A stretch of 7,742 bases of DNA from Candidatus Peribacteraceae bacterium. Its GTDB lineage: Bacteria > Patescibacteriota > Gracilibacteria > Peribacterales > Peribacteraceae. Below the pieces are notes generated by a model that did not search any database, was not told the origin of the DNA, and was given only the letters and a program-made list of their open reading frames with translations. A program made the position numbers and the translations under genes. Positions 5,763-7,742 of the stretch are shown one piece after another; positions within the stretch are counted from its first letter, which is position 1; each line of letters starts with the position of its first letter. The stretch lies in assembly GCA_013140485.1 (NCBI GenBank), contig JABFSS010000106.1:1-7742 (forward strand). Direction: 5' to 3'.

Positions 5763-6386
5763 ATGACCAAATACGACACCCTCCACGACCGGCTCCGAGG
5801 TCCCATCGCGAAAGCGCTCCAGCAGGAGCTTGGGATCAAAAACATTCATGCGCTCCCCCGGCTGCAGAAGGTGATCGTGAACGTGGGCATCAACAAGACG
5901 AAAATGGACGGCAAAGAAATTCACGAGTTCATTGTCGACGTGCTCAAGCGCATTACGGGACAGAAGCCCGTCTTCCGCACTGCGCGCATCGCCATTTCCA
6001 ACTTCAAGACGCGCGAGGGGCTCGTGGTCGGCGCGATGGTGACGTTGCGCGGCAAGCGCATGGAAGAATTCCTCGACCGTCTCATCAGCTACATCCTGCC
6101 CCGCATCCGCGACTTCCGCGGACTGCCGACCAAACTCGACGGACGCGGCAACTACGCCATCGGTTTGCGCGACCATACGATCTTCCCCGAAGTTCCCAGT
6201 TCGGACGTCGGCAAGATCTTCGGCATGCAAATTCAGATCACCACGACTGCCGGACGCGATGATTACGGCAAGGCTCTCCTGAAACACATGGGCATGCCGT
6301 TCACTCCGGACCGTGTCAAAACGACCCCAAAATCCGCGGAGAAAGTTGATTCTGCGACTGATAAAGGCAATACTCCCGCTTCCTAA
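5763..6386 (+). CDS. rplE: Large ribosomal subunit protein uL5 (L5)
   Basis: uL5 binds 5S rRNA in the central protuberance and contacts the P-site tRNA and the 30S head. The product follows the family closely: LPRLQKVIVNVGINK (residues 31-45), ITGQKPVFRTARIAISNFKTREG (64-86), VTLRGKRMEEFLDRLI (93-108), LPRIRDFRGL (112-121), FDGRGNY-type motif as LDGRGNYAIGLRDHTIFPE (125-143) and the end MGMPF (176-180). The core is the usual 180 residues. About 27 extra residues (TPDRVKTTPKSAEK and onward) form a polar tail. The ATG at 5763 follows ATCATTCCGCTC with no Shine-Dalgarno sequence. Confidence 0.98.
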   Translation: MTKYDTLHDRLRGPIAKALQQELGIKNIHALPRLQKVIVNVGINKTKMDGKEIHEFIVDVLKRITGQKPVFRTARIAISNFKTREGLVVGAMVTLRGKRMEEFLDRLISYILPRIRDFRGLPTKLDGRGNYAIGLRDHTIFPEVPSSDVGKIFGMQIQITTTAGRDDYGKALLKHMGMPFTPDRVKTTPKSAEKVDSATDKGNTPAS

Positions 6387-6390
6387 CCCC

Positions 6391-6414
6391 TGGCGCCCCA
6401 GCGGGGCGCCCTAC
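6391..6414. repeat. GGGCGCCCC-type intergenic hairpin, short copy (rplE/rpsN)
   Basis: GGCGCCCC (6392-6399), an AGC loop (6400-6402) and GGGGCGCC (6403-6410) form an 8-bp stem followed by CTAC. It begins within 5 nt of the uL5 stop and leaves a 20-nt pyrimidine-rich leader before the next ATG. Confidence 0.87.
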
Positions 6415-6434
6415 CACTCTCTTATTATTCCGCT

Positions 6435-6659
6435 ATGGCTCGTCTCTCCCTCGTCCTCAGTCAGAAACGCCGCATGGATGAATACATGAAGGCAAAGCGC
6501 GCCGGAAAAAAGCCCGCGTACCCGACTCGCATTTATAACCGTTGCAAACTCTGCGGACGCCGGCACGGATTCATGCGATTCTTCGGAATCTGCCGCATCT
6601 GCTTCCGGGAACTGGCCTGCAATGGAGAGATTCCCGGTGTTACGAAATCTTCCTGGTAA
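6435..6659 (+). CDS. rpsN: Small ribosomal subunit protein uS14, zinc-binding type
   Basis: uS14 binds 16S rRNA in the 30S head near uS3 and uS10. The zinc ribbon is intact, with Cys37-x2-Cys40 and Cys53-x2-Cys56, followed by [20 protein letters not shown], the standard ending of the short zinc-containing form. That form is usually about 61 residues and this one has 74. The surplus is a longer basic N-terminal part before the zinc knuckle ([21 protein letters not shown], roughly residues 12-32). The sequence before residue 12 ([11 protein letters not shown]) still resembles the normal N-terminus, so the addition looks like an internal expansion rather than a wrong start. The leader TTATTATTCCGCT lacks a Shine-Dalgarno sequence. 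Confidence 0.97.
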   Translation: MARLSLVLSQKRRMDEYMKAKRAGKKPAYPTRIYNRCKLCGRRHGFMRFFGICRICFRELACNGEIPGVTKSSW

Positions 6660-6662
6660 AAG

Positions 6663-6730
6663 CCCCCACCCGGCGCTGCGGCGCCACCCTCCCCCACTGC
6701 GGCGGGAGAGGGAACCATCCCCTCTATCAT
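6663..6730. repeat. Composite CCCTCNCCC-type intergenic element (rpsN/rpsH)
   Basis: Two hairpins stand in tandem. The first is GGCGC (6672-6676) with GCGCC (6681-6685). The second, 6687-6712, pairs CCCTC with GAGGG and then CCC with GGG past a C/A mismatch. The trailing AACCATCCCCTCTATCAT closely matches the end of the element at 5683-5754. The 26-nt core differs from the core at 19-44 by a single base (C6703 versus T35). Confidence 0.87.
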
Positions 6731-6744
6731 TCATTCCTACAACC

Positions 6745-7134
6745 ATGACCGTCGTCAACGACCCCATCGGAGATCTTGTCACCCGGATGCGCAATGCGCA
6801 GCACGCCCGCAGGCAAACCTGCCGCGCGCCGTGGTCGAAGATCAAACTGGAACTCCTCGAGCTTCTCAAGCGAGACGGCTGGATCGCGGATGTCGCGGTG
6901 GTCGGCGAAGCGCCCAAGCAAGATGTCGAAGTGACCTTCAACGCCGATAAGCCCCCGCTCCAACTCAAGCGGGTGAGCAAGCCCGGCCGGCGCGCTTACA
7001 CGTCTTCCGCAGATCTGAAGCCCGTCCTTCAAGGATTCGGCGTCGCCGTCCTGACCACGAGCAAAGGTCTCCTCACCGACAAGGAAGCGCGAAAGAATAA
7101 AGTCGGCGGCGAAGTACTCTGCACTGTTTCATAA
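6745..7134 (+). CDS. rpsH: Small ribosomal subunit protein uS8 (S8)
   Basis: uS8 is a primary binder of the 16S rRNA central domain; in E. coli it is also the translational repressor of the spc operon. The 129-residue product is normal in length: NDPIGDLVTRMRNAQHAR (residues 5-22), SKIKLELLELLKRDGWI (31-47), LKRVSKPGRRAYT (74-86), LQGFGVAVLTTSKGLLTDKEAR (95-116) and the end VGGEVLCTVS. The frame is open upstream to 6622, but that stretch only translates the repeat element, so the ATG at 6745 is chosen. There is no added tail. The leader TCATTCATTCCTACAACC lacks a Shine-Dalgarno sequence. An uS8-like repressor target near rplE was not evident by eye. Confidence 0.98.
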   Translation: MTVVNDPIGDLVTRMRNAQHARRQTCRAPWSKIKLELLELLKRDGWIADVAVVGEAPKQDVEVTFNADKPPLQLKRVSKPGRRAYTSSADLKPVLQGFGVAVLTTSKGLLTDKEARKNKVGGEVLCTVS

Positions 7135-7142
7135 CCCCCCTA

Positions 7143-7169
7143 TAGGGCGCCCCAGCGGGGCGCCCCTAC
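7143..7169. repeat. GGGCGCCCC-type intergenic hairpin (rpsH/rplF)
   Basis: GGGCGCCCC (7145-7153), an AGC loop and GGGGCGCCC (7157-7165) form the stem. TA at 7143-7144 can pair with TA at 7167-7168 past a bulged C. Bases 7142-7169 are the same as 1986-2013, although the two copies lie more than 5 kb apart. Confidence 0.88.
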
Positions 7170-7181
7170 CATCCCCAATCC

Positions 7182-7739
7182 ATGTCTCGTATCGGAGCTA
7201 AACCAGTGGCAATCCCGTCCGGCGTCACCGTCGAGGTGAAGTCCGGCGTTGTCCACGTAAAGGGCCCCAAGGGCGAGCTCACCTACGCGCTCCTCCCCGA
7301 GGTGTCCGTTGCCATTGAAGGCAGCGAGGTCAAAGTCACGCGCAAAGACGACAGCGACGACGCCCGCGCCCGCCACGGTCTGACGCGCGTGCTCATCCTG
7401 AACATGACGATCGGCGTCAGCACGGGGTACGAAAAGAAGTTGGAGATCATCGGCGTGGGATACAAGGCGCAGATCAAAGGCAAGGCGCTCGCGCTCAACC
7501 TTGGTCACTCCCATCCGGTCAGCTTCGATATTCCCGCCGGCATCGAGGTCGCGCAGGACGAGAAGAACAAGAACATCGTCATTCTCCGCGGCATCGACAA
7601 ACAGCTCGTCGGCCAAGTCGCTTCCGATCTCCGCTCGCTGCGTCCGCCGGAGCCCTACAAGGGCAAAGGTGTCCGCTACTTTGGAGAGAAGGTCCGCCGC
7701 AAGGCGGGCAAGGCGGCGGTGTCGAAGAGTGCTGCATAA
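7182..7739 (+). CDS. rplF: Large ribosomal subunit protein uL6 (L6)
   Basis: uL6 has two similar domains and binds 23S rRNA near the sarcin-ricin loop and the factor-binding site. The 185-residue product is close to the usual 175-180. Signatures are MSRIGAKPVAIPSGV, VHVKGPKGEL (residues 24-33), RARHGLTRVLILNM (62-75), YEKKLEIIGVGYKAQIKGKALALNLGHSHPV (83-113), the hallmark LRSLRPPEPYKGKGVRYFGEKVRRKAGKA (150-178), and only a short basic tail. The gene is complete, with the TAA stop at 7737-7739. The leader CATCCCCAATCC has no Shine-Dalgarno sequence. uL18 would be expected to start just past the window edge. Confidence 0.98.
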   Translation: MSRIGAKPVAIPSGVTVEVKSGVVHVKGPKGELTYALLPEVSVAIEGSEVKVTRKDDSDDARARHGLTRVLILNMTIGVSTGYEKKLEIIGVGYKAQIKGKALALNLGHSHPVSFDIPAGIEVAQDEKNKNIVILRGIDKQLVGQVASDLRSLRPPEPYKGKGVRYFGEKVRRKAGKAAVSKSAA

Positions 7740-7742
7740 TCA

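Noticed and set aside
5097..6287. A 396-residue open frame on the minus strand opposite rplX and rplE
   Set aside because: It lies antisense to two well-supported ribosomal genes and reads through a repeat element. Its composition follows from the GC-biased codons of the + strand genes, and I recognise no family motif.
6622..6744. An upstream in-frame extension of rpsH
   Set aside because: The added residues come from the rpsN end and the palindromic element. uS8 family length and N-terminus match the ATG at 6745.
1987..7169. CRISPR array
   Set aside because: The repeats are palindromes of several types separated by whole genes rather than by short spacers of even length.
1..7742. A new defence, mobile or metabolic system
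   Set aside because: All protein-coding capacity on the + strand is taken up by 15 recognisable ribosomal proteins, and the gaps hold only short repeats.

Overview
The window is a slice of the bacterial S10-spc ribosomal protein operon. It holds 15 complete genes, all on the + strand, in the canonical order uL4-uL23-uL2-uS19-uL22-uS3-uL16-uL29-uS17-uL14-uL24-uL5-uS14-uS8-uL6. Every gene is identifiable from core family motifs. uS10 and uL3 would be expected upstream of the window, and uL18, uS5, uL15 and SecY downstream. All stop codons fit the standard bacterial code: TAA mostly, TAG once, and TGA twice inside ATGA overlaps. No new enzymatic or defence system is present. The unusual content is the DNA woven between and into these housekeeping genes.

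Layout: 1-62 is a very long near-perfect palindrome that reaches into the uL4 start codon. Next come uL4, uL23 and uL2, almost abutting. From uL2 onward, every intergenic gap longer than 10 nt (nine of nine) carries a short palindromic element just after the stop codon. The tight or overlapping junctions (uL4/uL23, uL23/uL2, uS3/uL16, uL29/uS17, uS17/uL14) carry none. The elements fall into at least four related sequence types: GGGCGCCCC hairpins, GGGCGGTTC hairpins, an AGACGCGCC hairpin, and a composite CCCTCNCCC...GGGAGAGGG type. Some share modules. A further palindromic element is inserted in frame inside the uL23 gene and adds about 12 residues.

Other notable traits: none of the 15 start codons has a recognisable Shine-Dalgarno sequence, and most leaders are pyrimidine-rich. 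Many of the proteins (uL4, uS19, uL22, uL29, uS17, uL24, uL5) carry low-complexity C-terminal tails, mostly rich in Lys/Ala/Ser/Pro/Thr. The end of the uL24 gene looks frame-shifted.

Organism: a GC-rich bacterium with a zinc-ribbon uS14 and interspersed palindromic repeats. The uL23 insert (peptide SAKATAGR, or RQGYGGQA in another frame) resembles a repeat that I recall from candidate phyla radiation (Patescibacteria) genomes, so a CPR lineage is my best guess. This assignment is an inference from memory and is not proven by the window.
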